64,000 bases of DNA from Boletus sp. NGJ (GCA_019096195.1 JAGTXK010000187.1:186001-250000); one strand, 5' to 3'. Positions 1-11,995 are shown, counted from the first letter of the stretch. Numbers and translations are program-made. The notes: a model not told the origin generated them from the sequence alone.

Positions 1-2
1 GT

Positions 3-726
3 TCCGTCTCTACCATTCCAACAACCGTGGAGGAAGACCTCAAACCAAAATATGTCATGCCCGGAACCTCGAGCCACGCCGTCGCCAATCCCTCGATCAG
101 AAGTAATTTAGTTTCAGGACGTTTAGCCTCTCAAACTCTGTCAGGGGCTGATGCACAAGACGGTCTCGGACCATCAGCCACACCCCCATACGTGCCAGAG
201 ACGGACGGCAGAGGCGATGTCTACTACTCCTGTCGTCCTGGTGGCCCACGCCTATTTGATTTCCTGAATACATTGTCTCTGAAGCCTTACGGAGTACTCA
301 AGTGGGTGATAATCGATAGAGAGGAGGAACTATTCGAACTGGATGACATCCTCGACGAGGACAAGGTAATGCAAGCACTTTGGTTCAGGTGGATTTTCCT
401 AAATCGGTAAGCACCTTTCATACGCAATGTACCAGCGTTTGAGGCAAACACCTGCTCCAGGAACAAATTTGTTGCAAACTACTTTGATGGAACCAAAGTG
501 TTTATCAATCAAAACTGGCGACTGATAAAGCAAGGTGCTGGGTTGTTGGCGTTGAGAACATGGCTGTTGGTAAGTAGTTGTCCTCATTGTACAACCAAGG
601 CAACATTCTGATGTCCTATTCCGACTCTGGTAGGTCTTGCTCGTGAACAATTTTCTCCTTCCAACGGAGGTTGCTACACTCATGCGGTATTACCAGGAAC
701 TGGCAAATATACAGCTGCGGTACTAG
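3..726 (+). CDS. Uncharacterised basidiomycete protein, 5' end cut by window edge
   Basis: The reading frame is already open at the first base, so the N-terminus lies outside the window. Three exons fit: 3-406, 461-569 and 634-726. Both introns are GT-AG (54 and 64 nt) and the frame closes at TAG 724-726. The C-terminal half is rich in aromatic and hydrophobic residues (FDFLNTL, VANYFDGTKVF, LLALRTWLLVLLVNNFL) and resembles conserved but unnamed Agaricomycete proteins. I see no catalytic motif. Function is unknown; the exon model itself is well supported by frame continuity. Confidence 0.65.
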
Positions 727-1537
727 TAGGTAGCCACGAATGAACAATCTTAGTACGATGCTTTTTGCTTCCATTTTTCTGGTGCCTCCCCAGCATTCCA
801 CTCTCCCTTACTCGATAAGATACTGTGCTAGCCAAAATCGTCGGCAGCGCGAGAGCAATGGGCAATCAAGGCTCCATTATAATTCTTTCCTCGCTCATCA
901 GTCTTGGATGGGGTGGGAATCCGTTTTCGTTTGCTGGTCTAATTTTTATAATGTAGTAGTTGTACCTTATTCTACATTTTTCTTATTTTCTTCTGAAAGA
1001 TTTCTTTTTTGTTTTACTTGGAACGATTTTTACGGAAAATGCTAATGGTGAGTCCTCCCCGAGTGGCATGACCAACGTTAGCTTCGTACCATCCAAGATG
1101 GCAATGACGTGTTTGGTAATGGGGCGCACACTGGCAGGGACACTAGTCTAATGTTACAGTAATTGGTGTACGACGTCCCAACTCGGATAGCGATCACTCG
1201 AGAAAGGGCTGCATTCTCTGTGCACGATTGAGCAGCGACGGAACTAAACAAGGTAGAATACTAGGTAGGTTTCGAACTATCCAAGGAACCACTTTTGGTT
1301 GATACAAATGAATATGTTGATCAAGGACTGGAATCGATGATGTGATGGTACACTGGGAATGCGACAGCCGACTTGATGATGGGGTAGTATCGCGAGATTC
1401 AGTTAATGCCCATTTAGCACGATGTCATGAATCCAATACCGCACATTCTTGTGTGTTACCTTCTTTCGAATTATTAGGTAAATTTGTTACAGAACACTTA
1501 GATTCGGGCTTACTGAACGATGTTATAATTTGTAGAT
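727..1537. other. Intergenic, no gene seen
   Basis: Only short unsupported open frames occur between the converging first gene and the kinase-like gene. A T-rich stretch lies near 940-1035. No RNA gene or repeat was recognised. Confidence 0.5.
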
Positions 1538-2808
1538 TTAAGTAGCCGTAGCATACGAAAGTAATGAGCCTCGGACCATGCCAACCACATCCATGGCGTT
1601 GTTCATGATGCGTTCCATCGACCCTTCTTCCTGTGTAGTCCGAAGTCTTGTCCACCTAGGAGGCATTGACGGCAATGATCGCAAGCTATTCCAAATCATT
1701 AGCGCTTCGCGTGCGCTAGGTCGGTCCTTTGGGTCTGGTTTTGTCATCAATCGAGAAAGATCTCCTAACGCTTCCAATCCTTTAAACTCCTGAAGGGATA
1801 CATGAAACACAAAACACAAAAAAAATTGGTGAAAACGCACGTCCACAATTTTCGTCTGATAAACGTGTCCAAGATAATATACGTCTAATTTGAATGGGTC
1901 ATAGGGCAATCCGGAACTCTGCTCGGGAGCGTCTATTTGGCCAAGTTGTCCAGTGACGAGAAGTCCGCGTTGTTCTGAAAACTCTGTCGACAAGCCAAAA
2001 TCGATGAAATAGTATTTGATCTCGACCTCGGAGCGTTTGTGATTGAGGAAGAGATCACCACCATCACGAGCTTGCCAGGGATTCATTGGATGCCAACCGT
2101 TTATGTAAAGATTTGAGCCATCCATTAAGATATTATCAGCAGCACAGTCACTACACCATTTTCCATCAGTGGTAAATAAGAACGTGAAATCCGCCCACCG
2201 GTGTGCCACGTTCTGATCATGCATATAGTTGAGACCCTGGATTGTGACAGTCAGAAAAAAAATGTGGATGGAGAAATAAAGTTACAAGCCTCTAGCGTCT
2301 GGTTTACAAAGTCAACGACTTCCCCGAAAGAAGTAAAGTTCGGTTCGTTGAATGGGCGAAGAACGGGCATGACGATGTATTGATACCTCGGATCCCGGTC
2401 GTCGGGAAAGAGAGCGAGCAAAGGGACACAGTGGTTTCTTTGGTCTTTGCGACTATCCAGCGACCCTAGACGCAAAGCGATGTTTACTTCATTTGGGTGA
2501 GTCGTGGAGTCGATTCTTTTGATGAACACGTCCTGTCCGTTCTCGCCTTCCACTGTGGCATCAAGAAGTGACCCTTTCTGGTATACTAACACTGAATGAG
2601 GAATCTCGAGTCTGTACAAATAACTTACCCACTGGAATATGTAGTCTTCATGGAGACTAGGTATAGGATTTGCTTTGGATTTCCAAGATGCCAGCCAGCC
2701 TGGATGATACCGTGGTCGAAGAATGTACCCTTTCTCTTTGAAAAAATAATATCTGTCTCTCCAGAATATTTCATCCACTAACAGTTTCTCGGAAAGTGTG
2801 CCTGGCAT
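1538..2808 (-). CDS. Protein kinase-like protein, Agaricomycete type
   Basis: Five exons fit: 2629-2808, 2290-2577, 2199-2236, 1841-2150 and 1538-1789, giving about 355 aa. The catalytic loop is assembled by splicing: the codons for H-R-D join across the 48-nt intron 2151-2198 to give HRDCAADNIL. The metal-binding DFG appears in YYFIDFGLS, and a P-E-Q step resembling APE follows. The N-terminus has no clear glycine-rich loop, as in many short basidiomycete kinase-like proteins, so activity is uncertain. The intron after the NQTLE segment has no GT donor in frame; a GC-AG intron (2237-2289) restores it and contains a CTGAC branch site. The start may lie in an upstream exon, because a good acceptor sits just 3' of the chosen ATG. 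Confidence 0.75.
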
Positions 2809-3118
2809 GAACAAGAGTTAAGGAAAACGATAGCAAGTACTGAAGAGTAAGTTAGTTGAGCAGTGAGCCGATATCGATACGCGTTGATCTAACCAACAGG
2901 CACAGCCACAACTGGGACCAACGAGTGCAAACATGACATAAATAACATTCGTTCATACAGGTGTGTATTGTATCCTCGAGGTTGCAACATGTTCAACACA
3001 GGAATATTCAACTTTGCATATAAAGCTGACGCTGACGCGTGACGATCGAATTGAAACGGCTCTCAGCCCAATCCAACTTGTTTTCCGTGCACCTGCTCTC
3101 AGATTGATATTGTAACCC
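2809..3118. other. Short divergent intergenic region
   Basis: This separates the kinase-like gene (-) from the next gene (+). It could hold an extra 5' exon of the kinase-like gene. A TATAAAG-like string lies at about 3019-3025, roughly 95 bp before the + strand start. Confidence 0.35.
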
Positions 3119-3845
3119 ATGGCCAGTAGCTCATTATCCTTCTACTCCAGCGTCTTCGGTTTCATTGTGGGTGGCATCTCATTGCTTGGGTTTGTCATTT
3201 CTCTCTGCCGGCCCCATCTTCCCACCAACAAGATCAAGACTTTGGAGACCTTGTTACATGAGACAGAAAATACTTTCAATGGCGCCGTCGAAGATGGACT
3301 CCTCATGCATGACTTTATTCAGATGGCGGAGCACCGTCTTGCAGTGTAAGTCTGTAGCATTCTATTTCGTGGATTTAGCGAACAATCTACTCTGCCAGAC
3401 TGAAGGAAGAGACCTACAGTTTACGGTCACGAGCGTATAATGCAACCACCCTATCTCAAGATTATGCAGAGTTTCTCAGTGGAACCTCGACAGCAATTGG
3501 GCGCACTTGTCAATCCCTCAAAAAGCTTAGAGCCGCGGTTATCGTTCGTGTTTCACCTCCCTCCGGGACCGGTGTTTTGACCTCGACATAATTTACTAGA
3601 CATCTAGCGAGGAGAGACGCGGCAGACTCACACAGATTGATCCAGTTCCCCAGGCTCCCTCTCCCGTTCCCCCCAGCCCAGAGGCCGAGCACCCACCTTC
3701 CACGGAAATACTTAGACCCCGTTCGTGTCCCCCAGCGCTCCCAGCATACGGTACACGGAATGTGCTTGCGACCAGTGAGTCAATTGATGCTAAGGAAATA
3801 GCGAAACTTGATGTGATTGACTCCTTGATTAGATCCCTTTGGTGA
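3119..3845 (+). CDS. Small uncharacterised protein with N-terminal membrane segment
   Basis: Three exons (3119-3345, 3399-3543, 3600-3845) give 205 aa with consistent phases; both introns are GT-AG. Residues about 6-30 form a hydrophobic segment (SVFGFIVGGISLLGFVISL), either a signal anchor or a transmembrane helix. A helical middle follows, then a Pro/Ser-rich stretch and a short acidic-basic tail. This pattern resembles short Agaricomycete proteins of unknown role. No enzyme motif is visible. Confidence 0.6.
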
Positions 3846-4256
3846 CCCTTCGCGAAGCGATTCGGATGTACGGTCAGCTGACGTTACAATCTAAACATCA
3901 ATTGTCCATACACCCACCCGCCTCGAGCTCGCAACTTGGACGTTGTGACTCTTAACCACCATGTGTCTGATCCTACCTGATACTAAGGCTCAAACTTCAG
4001 CTTCATGGGAATGACAGACTCCCACACTGATCTACCTACTTGGATAGGCAATGTATATTTATGGCTGTATACTGTATACCATTTCTTGACTGGATTGGTT
4101 TGCCCAAAGTATTCAAGTGCAGAAAGCTGTTGCACTGGCAGACCCTGGGCTGTGGGAGACTGGATCCAAGATAGACCTGCCAGGATGATCGATGCTCCGT
4201 TGAACCTTTTGACCTGTCCACAGTGGGCCAGAACAACAGCGAGCTCATTGCGCTCG
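3846..4256. other. Intergenic, upstream of oxidase A
   Basis: No supported gene. Open frames on both strands overlap the first oxidase exon and look like chance. Confidence 0.5.
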
Positions 4257-5813
4257 ATGGCGGATTCTCGGAGCAACGCGCTTGTGATGGGAGCAGGTCT
4301 GTTTCTCTTCCTCGCCATGGATATTGTGTCCGGACCTTTCACAACGACTCTCTGTATTAGGTATCATTGGCTTGACCACAGCCTTGAAACTCCAAGAGAC
4401 TGGCCGTTATAATGTCACCATCCTCGCACAGACTCTTCCCTCAGATCCAAAGACGATCCATTACACGAGTCATTGGGCAGTAAGATCATTCGTCACCGTC
4501 ATGAATTCTCCCACAATGCGACTCGCCATAGGGTGCTCACCATGTCAGTCATGCCCAAGATGATGAACAATGGCAGAGTATGATCTCGCCGCTGGTGTCG
4601 ACCGGTCCGCCCGTCTGACGCCGCGTTCACCCTAATCATGATACAGAGATAGACATGGAAACGTTTGATACCCTGTGGGCACATTCCGCACCAGACCACC
4701 CAGCCTCGCATTGTTTCCACAGACATCAACAGACAGAATACGAAGCGACCGACAGAACGCATGTCAAATGGCTCGAACATATGCCAGAGGTACTCCTTCG
4801 ATTTCCGTCGACCATCCTATGATTGCTCAAAATTCAACATACAGTTCAGATACCTCTCCCCAGATGAGCTGATTCCTGGTGCTACACTTGGCTATACGTT
4901 CTGCACTGTCACGATAACCCCATCTCTGTATCTATTGTACCTCCTCTCATGCTACGTGGAGAATGGCGGAGGTGTCCTCCAGGCAACCGTTGAGCACATC
5001 GACCAGGTTCTCGAGGAGGGCATTGCCCCATTCGTTCGTGATCCCGTTGGTGCAAATTGCAACACAAGCACTTCGACACTGAAGTTTGACGCCATATTCG
5101 TATGCACGGGACTCGGATCACGATTTCTTGGTGGCGTTGAAGACCATCGCGTTTACCCTCTCCGTGGTGAAACCGTCCTTTTACGCGCGCCATGGGTCCG
5201 CTTCGGCAGGTCCTTCGAAGAGAAAGATGGAACGTACACGTACGTGATGTCGAGGGAAAACGGGGATGTAGGTCTACCAATCGCTGTCGGAGAAATGGAT
5301 CACTGACTTGCAACGAGGTCCTTATCGGAGGTACGAAGACACCTAACGACTGGTAGGCATCCCATGCTACGACACATGTTGTACGTTCATCAGGCCCCCC
5401 AGGTCAGCTACCCCTCGCCCAGATACGACGACCGACATCCTCACCCGGGCCTTTGCACTGGTCCCCGAACTTGCGCCACCAAACGTCTCGAGCCCGACGG
5501 TGGACGATCTTCGCCCCCTCGTGATAGAGGTTGGGTGTGGACTCCGGCCAGCGCGCGAAGGTGGAATTCGGCTTGAGGTTGAACGGGTAGCATCTCCTGA
5601 TCAACAAGGGAAGATGGTGGCTGTCGTGTTCAATTACGGGTACGTCCGTCACAAGACAGTGCACACGACGATAACGGAGCTCATGTGATACCCCTCGTGG
5701 GTAGACACGCCGGGTACGGGTATATTTCATCGTGGGGATCAGCGAGCGTTGCGGTCGGCCTTTTGGAAGAGGCAATGAATGAGGCTATGGAAACGTTGCA
5801 TCGAAAAGGATAG
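4257..5813 (+). CDS. D-amino-acid oxidase, paralogue A
   Basis: FAD-dependent enzyme that oxidises D-amino acids to 2-oxo acids, ammonia and H2O2. Eight exons (4257-4296, 4361-4479, 4532-4577, 4647-4789, 4845-5267, 5318-5352, 5394-5639, 5705-5813) sum to 386 aa. Motifs in order: the FAD dinucleotide fold GAGIIGL near residue 13; HWAGAHHVS, typical of the family; VYPLRGETVLLRAPW; GCGLRPAREGGIRLE; and the C-terminal family signature region NYGHAGYGYISSWGSA. It lies 224 bp upstream of paralogue B in the same direction, evidently by tandem duplication. Compared with B it lacks one intron and has about 19 extra residues in the loop after EHIDQ. The C-terminus (HRKG) is not a classical peroxisomal signal. 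Confidence 0.88.
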
Positions 5814-6037
5814 GAGTACAGTGAACGGGAATGGTCGCCTGGCGATTATAGGAAGTCAGACAGGGCGAATGTTGAACATGGTACTAAAATTGGTCGAATG
5901 TACAATCTATCAATCGATCGCTCACCTTACTGTGACTATGTACACTTGGTTTGGACAGTCAACTTGTTTATTCTGAATTGGGTCTGGTGTTATCGCCAGC
6001 GGTATCAGCTCGACTTGAAGTTCTTGGCTAGAACAAG

Positions 6038-7796
6038 ATGTCAAAGGATCGAGAGGATATCATACTCATTGGCGCAGGTACGCTCACCATCAATCACACT
6101 TGGTACTATCATGTTCTTGCACTTCTATCGCTAGTTACTACCGTTGTTTTGGGCGGCGCTCTATCATAGCGACCTTGGCCCGAAGTTGATACAGCCTATA
6201 AGGTCTTGCTTTCATCGCTGCTCACCTACACGTTCGGAACAGGCGTGGTTGGTCTATCCACCGCTATCCGCGTTCAAGAGACAGGCAAGTACAACGTAAC
6301 CATCGTTGCCGAGACGTTTCCCACCGACCCGCGGACGGTCCGGTATACAAGTCATTGGGCTGTGAGCGTCCTCCAACTGATATCATCGTGAGTGATCGCG
6401 TCGTGTTAATCAATTCCCCTCTGCTACAGGGTGCACACCATGTCAGTCAGGCATTCGGAGATGCAAGACAGAAAGGTACGCTATCGTCTTGTCCTTGGTA
6501 TTCCCTTCCCCTACGCTACGCATTTCTCGGTTGTTCTTCCTATCTTCCTATCAATTTACTTTCCATGCCATGGTCGTGCAGCACTGGACAAGGAAACATT
6601 CGAAGCAATGTGGAAAGACTCAGAGCCCGGTGGAGCGCTCGCCGGACTTTTCTTGAGACACACCCACACTGAATTCCGAGCGGATGGCATCGATCCTTCT
6701 CCGTGGTTGGATTACATGCCCAACGTGAGTTCTCCGTCTGGCTTTGATATTTCTTTCATTATGCACACTCAACAAACGACATCACGCAGTACCATACGGT
6801 ACCGGAACATGACCTCATCCCGGGTTCCACAGCCGGGTACACATTCACTACCCTCGCTCTGAATCCACCTGCATATGTGAACTGGCTCCTTGCTCGTTTT
6901 CTCTGTGATGGAGGCTCTACGAAACGGGTGAACTTGCAGCATATTTCCCAGGTAATGCTCATCGAGCATCTATCTTGTGGAAACTTCGGGTCTGGACACT
7001 CAGACGCTGAAATGGGACATCCGTAGGTATTGGACAACACAACAGACCCAGTAGCGATCATCGCATGCCCTGGGATTGGCGCCCGCGTTCTTGGAGGTAT
7101 CGAAGATAAGGATGTTTATCCCATTCGTGGGCAAACCCTCCTTCTACGTGCACCATGGATCAAGTATGGAAGGACGCTCTCTGGGGCGGATGGGTCATAT
7201 GTTTACATGATGCCACGGTGTACAGGGGAGGTGCGTCTTTATCCCATTCTGTCCCACAGAGCGAGGAATGCTCAACGCCATGCCAAACAGGTGATCGTTG
7301 GTGGGATTAGGGTGCCCAATGACTGGCAAGTATTTCCCTTGCAAGGGCCTCAGATTCATGTCTCATCAACGTTAGGCACCCAGCACCACGCGCTACGGAC
7401 CGAACCTACATCCTCACGCATGTGCTCGCGCTCTGTCCCGACCTTGCACCTCCCTCTGTCCGTGCAAACCGCGAACCAACGGTTGAAGACCTCGAAGCAC
7501 TCATCGTCGACGAAGGGTGCGGGCTACGCCCCGCGAGAAAGGGAGGAATCAGGCTCGAGGTTGATTACCTCGAACGAGGAGAAGGAGGGAAGATTCCACT
7601 TGTCTACAACTATGGGTAGGCTTCAACTGTCAACTCAGAGTGGCATCTGTAGCTCAAGTTGGTGCTGACCACACCCGCATGTAGTCATTCTGGAATGGGG
7701 TTCCAGTCTTCCTGGGGGTCCGCAAGCATCGCGTTGGCGCTGCTTGAGGATGCTATTCACGGGCAGAAAGTAAATAGTAGGTGTATATGTACATGA
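6038..7796 (+). CDS. D-amino-acid oxidase, paralogue B
   Basis: Nine exons (6038-6077, 6243-6361, 6430-6475, 6582-6724, 6790-6951, 7027-7230, 7291-7325, 7376-7615, 7685-7796) sum to 366 aa. The same landmarks as paralogue A are present: GAGVVGL, HWAGAHHVS, VYPIRGQTLLLRAPW, GCGLRPARKGGIRLE and GHSGMGFQSSWGSA, which fits the HxGxGxxxxxGxA signature. The first four exons match A exactly in length. The first intron is unusually long here (165 nt). The seventh intron begins GCAAGT, so it is a GC-AG intron. An intron at 6952-7026 is absent from A. The last codons (NSRCICT) could change if a further splice is used; no PTS1 is seen. Confidence 0.87.
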
Positions 7797-7914
7797 GTAG
7801 ATACGGATGATCAGGAAAGGGGCTATTGTTTCCAAAAAAAGACCAGACAGAGAATGTTCTCAGCTGAGCTGACGACGGGCACAGCTTGTCTGACTGCCAC
7901 CACGCACGACCGTG

Positions 7915-9908
7915 ATGAGGGTACTCCATCTGCTGCCTCTTGTCTTCCTTTCCACCGTCCTTGCGTCTTTTATTCCCGAGGCACAGGTCGTTCTCGGTGA
8001 TGCCTTGTCCCCCGTCCATGACGCGGTCAGTGGGCTGCCCAATACACTCCAGTCCGGGTTGAACAACGTTGGTGCGAAATTCCACAAGTGGGTAGACGGA
8101 AAGACCTTTGTGCAGGAGCACGGCCTGATGTGTGAGTCTTTGAGCGGCGGAACGGGTGGGTGGGCTGACGGGACACGCGCCACCTAGACGAGCTCGTCCA
8201 GCACACCCAATTTTCTGACTATCAGCTGAGGATCACCGAGCCTACGCTCTGCGACCCAACCGTCAAGCAGTATTCTGGGTACCTCGACATTACCGACGAC
8301 AAACACCTATTCTTTTGGTCCGTTTCATCCTACCTGACGGTCCGCAGTCCGTCTGACCTGGTCGTGGCATGACTTCCCAGGTTCTTCGAAGCCCGAAACT
8401 CACCGGAAGATGCGCCTCTCGTTATGTGGCTTAATGGTGGCCCTGGCTGCAGCTCCTCGACGGGTCTGCTCTTCGAGCTTGGTCCCTGCCGCATCGCCGA
8501 CAACGGCACCAGCACCACTCCGAATCCCTACAGTTGGAACACGAATGCTAACATTATCTTCCTCGACCAGCCCGTCGGTGTGGGATACTCGTACGTCGAG
8601 GACGGGAGCACCGTCAACACCAGCCCAGTCGCGGGCAAGGATGTCTATGCGTTCCTAGAACTCTTCCTCTCCCGTTTCCCTGAGTACGCGTCCCTGCCAT
8701 TCCATCTCGCAGCTGAGAGTTACGGTGGCACATACGCGCCGAACATCGCGAGCGTGATTTACAACGAGAACAATAAGGCCCCTGTGACGTCCGATGCCGA
8801 AAACGCACTCATTAGAATCAATCTCGCATCTGTCATGCTTGGTAACGGGATGACCGACAACTATATCCAGATGGCCTCGATACCTGACTACCTCTGCGAG
8901 GGACCATACCCAATCTACGATGACCCAGAAGGACCACAATGCCAGGCGCTCAGGGCCAAGGTACCGACATGCCAGAGGCTTGCAAAAGCTTGCTATGACT
9001 ACAACTCGCGCTTGGTCTGCGTTCCTGCAGCTTTGTACTGCAACAGCCAGCTATATGGACCTATCCAACGTGAGTCCACCTTCAAATCTCGTGTCTGCAA
9101 TTTTGAACGTTGTTTTTCTTCTCATCAGAATCTGGCTTGAACCCTTACGACGCACGCCGTCCTTGTGACCCCGCGACTGATGGCCCCCTCTGCTATGCAG
9201 AAATGGACTGGATTGATACCTACCTGAATCAACCCGATGTCAAAGCTGCGCTAGGTGTGAACCCCCAGCGGAACTTTGAATCTTGCAACATGGCCATCAA
9301 CCAGGCGTTTATGCTTCAGGGAGATTCGATGCACAACACTCCCGCCCTGTTGCCTTCATTGATCAATGATGGAGTGAGGTTGTTGGTTTATGCTGGGAAC
9401 GCTGGTAAGTGGGATGTCCCCATTTTGTCTGGTGTTCCAAGTGGTGAATGTTGAACTGACGTTTGACGTTGTAGATATGATGTGCAATTACATCGTAAGT
9501 CCTCGATGAGAGGGAAATGGATGGTCGTTGACTTTTTTGTAGGGCAACGAACGTTGGCTTGAAGTTCTCGACACTGATTTCCTCGATGAGTTTACGACCG
9601 CGCCAACGGAACAATGGATAACGTTGCAATCTGGCAAAGTTGCAGGCACTGTACGCAGTGCAAGTGGCTATGGTTCTGGTGCGGGTAATATCACCTTTGT
9701 CACGATCCACGAAGCTGGGTTAGTTTTTCGGTTGCGTCTTCGGCGGAACGCATGCTGATACCTCCTTGTGTTGCAGTCATATGGTACCGTTCGATCAGCC
9801 GGAAGCTGCTTTGGTAAGGTAAACATCCTCCCGAGAACGTCCTTACTAAGTTGTGTGCTCCCACAGGACATGCTTACAAGATGGATCATGGATAATCCTC
9901 TGGCGTAG
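7915..9908 (+). CDS. Secreted/vacuolar serine carboxypeptidase (S10 family)
   Basis: Eight exons (7915-8131, 8188-8317, 8381-9069, 9129-9404, 9475-9494, 9543-9718, 9777-9813, 9867-9908) give 528 aa. An N-terminal hydrophobic signal (MRVLHLLPLVFLSTVLAS) is followed by a propeptide-like region. Family marks include the oxyanion and substrate segment WLNGGPGCSS, the nucleophile in ESYGGTYAP, the catalytic Asp in NADMMCNY and the catalytic His in HMVPFDQPEAA. The length is usual for carboxypeptidase Y-like enzymes, which remove C-terminal residues in vacuole or secretions. Exon 5 is only 20 nt, and the catalytic Asp codon is split at its 5' edge (G|AT). Confidence 0.92.
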
Positions 9909-10385
9909 TATTCTCCATACGGGCCGTGCTCAGTTTGTCGTGATCTGACAGGCTTCTCGAAGAGATGGAAGAGATGACATGTGTTATATTTATGGGGAGT
10001 TGGTTGATTATCGCCGCGTACATGTAGAGGCTATGCTGAACTATATCCGAGGGAACTTCTGCTTGGTTTTTGCTATTGTTACTCGCATCCACGTTCCGAG
10101 GAGTTTAGTGGCGCACCCTTGCAGGTCACCGAGCTTTAAAACTTTGGATGTGCGTGTCAAACACATGGATGAGGGTGCTTAGGTCAACACCGGGTCGATA
10201 GTCAACTGAATAACAGTGGAAGACGTTGGATCCGAGTCGGTTCGGCGCCATAGCATGCGACAAGTGGTTGAACGCCGAGCTCCATGGCACTAGAAGCCTT
10301 TTCTTTCTTTCTTTCTTTCTTCCTAGTAGCTTACTTCTCCCTAGCAGTTACGCCTCCTCGCTACGTCGAGTCTGTGCCAAAACAA
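9909..10385. other. Intergenic with short CTTT repeat
   Basis: No supported gene. A small (CTTT)n tract lies at about 10299-10320. Confidence 0.5.
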
Positions 10386-10988
10386 AAAGACTGGTTGCGG
10401 TGACGTCTCTCCCTTCAATTCCACGACCGAGCTTCAAATCAGTCACGGGAAGTCGTGAGATTGAGAGTGACTCGGAAACATACCATCGATGCGCCAAGTT
10501 TGATAGGCCCATGTTTCCTGATAGCAGAAACTCAAAGGGCGTCATGTCCAAGCACAAATTGACATTGTTTACGCACAGAAATGGTACATACACCGTCTCA
10601 CGCAGGGCGACCCAAGCCACCGTATACACAAATTTTAACTTGGATCGCTTATTCAGCCCCACCGCAACATGTTCGTCCTCAGTGCCTCCCTTTGAACCGC
10701 GACTTGAACGAGAAGCGACCGGATAATTACACTAACTTGCAGCCGGGTGACACAAGGAAATTTCGGGCAGACAAACCGACACAAGATATATATATTTATG
10801 GTTACACAAGGCGGCAGAAGAACGACGAAAAGGAGGCATGATTTTTCTAGCAAGTTACAAGTTATACAATGAAATCGGTAGCCGCCATCCCCAAACCACC
10901 ACATACGAAGGGACCAAAACACGTACATCTAAGTGGGCAAGGCAGCTCGGGGAGGCGTTTCATTGACTAGCGCGAGCGAGCGCCGCGC

Positions 10989-11922
10989 TCAGTGATAGTT
11001 CGACGTGATACCAGGGCAGAGCGTCAGCGTAATGGCAGTGTTTCCGCAAGTGTAGTCGACGAGATCGGCAGGTTGGTATCCACCTGTAGACGGGCAAGGA
11101 GAGACGTGCATAAATACCTATGTTTATGCCGCCCGAGACGAATAGTGACGTGACTTACCAGCACCATCGTTGTCGGGGAAGGCGTACGCGTTGTAGCAGG
11201 TGCCGTAGTAGAAGGGACTGTTAGGACCGGGGCCGGCGTTGTTCTGGCAGCCTCCGCCGCCCGCAGGGAGAGCACCGCCGCTGCATGCGGAGACAGAAGA
11301 GCAGCACGGAGAGTAGCACGAACCGTCCGGGCCAGGGACGGGCTAATTCCATGTCAGTGCGCGAAAAGCAAGCATCGAGGTAAAGTGTACTAACGCATCC
11401 GGAAGAGATGGTGCAGGCGAACGCGTCACAGCTAGTGTCGGCAGAGGATATCTCCATCCCAACGTTGTAGCCGTAGATGAGGGAGATGTCGTAGGTCACT
11501 GAACCGGGGATGGCCCACTAGATGAGGAAGGAAGGCGTTGAACGGTTGGAACAAGCTACTCGAACTGGACACTTACAAAGTTGAATTCGGCCCTGCTGAA
11601 GGGGGTCACACCGTTCCAGGTGGGACCACCGGTGGTGCAAGAACCCGTGCTGTCACATCCAGTACCTACGAACGTGAGCAGAGCTCCAAAGATTGGTAAA
11701 AGTGAGCGACGACCTACCGACGTTGACGGCACCGTCCCAGTTGGAACTAATACCCAAGTTGGCACTGGCACCAGCACCAACGTTCACGTTGTTGTTGATG
11801 GTACCGTAACTAGTCTGGGTATAAAGGAAGACGGACTCGCCACACTGGTTGACAACAGTGAGGGACTGGGCCTGGGCCACGACCACAAGTGCTGCGAGAG
11901 CGAGAGTGGAGAGGAGAGACAT
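10989..11922 (-). CDS. Thaumatin-like secreted protein, copy 1
   Basis: Five exons on the minus strand (11718-11922, 11577-11665, 11395-11517, 11159-11342, 10989-11083) give 231 aa. A signal peptide (MSLLSTLALAALVVVAQAQ) is followed by a thaumatin-type beta domain. Family features include VNQCGESVFLYTQ near the mature N-terminus, SVTYDISLIYGYNVGMEI, a Cys-rich lobe (CYSPCCSSVSAC) and the closing pair CYNAYAFPDND ... YTCGNTAITLTLCPG. Fungal thaumatin-like proteins are secreted; some bind or cleave beta-glucans. That role is family knowledge, not shown here. Promoter landmarks are a TATAAAG box 66 bp upstream and a CCCGGG palindrome. It is the intact member of a tandem pair. Confidence 0.88.
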
Positions 11923-11987
11923 GTTTTTTAGCTGAGAGTTGGAGTGGTCTGTTTGAGCTGAAGGACGATGGGGGCTTGTAGACCCAG

Positions 11988-11995
11988 CCTTTATA
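11988..11995 (-). promoter_or_regulatory. Probable TATA box of thaumatin copy 1
   Basis: The minus strand reads TATAAAGG about 66 bp before the start codon. The matching place in copy 2 reads GGACAAAGG, so the box is lost there. Confidence 0.55.

Noticed and set aside
740-1151. Overlapping open frames after the first gene
   Set aside because: T-rich, no homology-like motifs, no splice-compatible neighbours.
10226-10726. A 166-codon plus-strand open frame
   Set aside because: It spans a CTTT repeat and the 3' flank of the thaumatin unit; the duplicated flank does not keep the frame.
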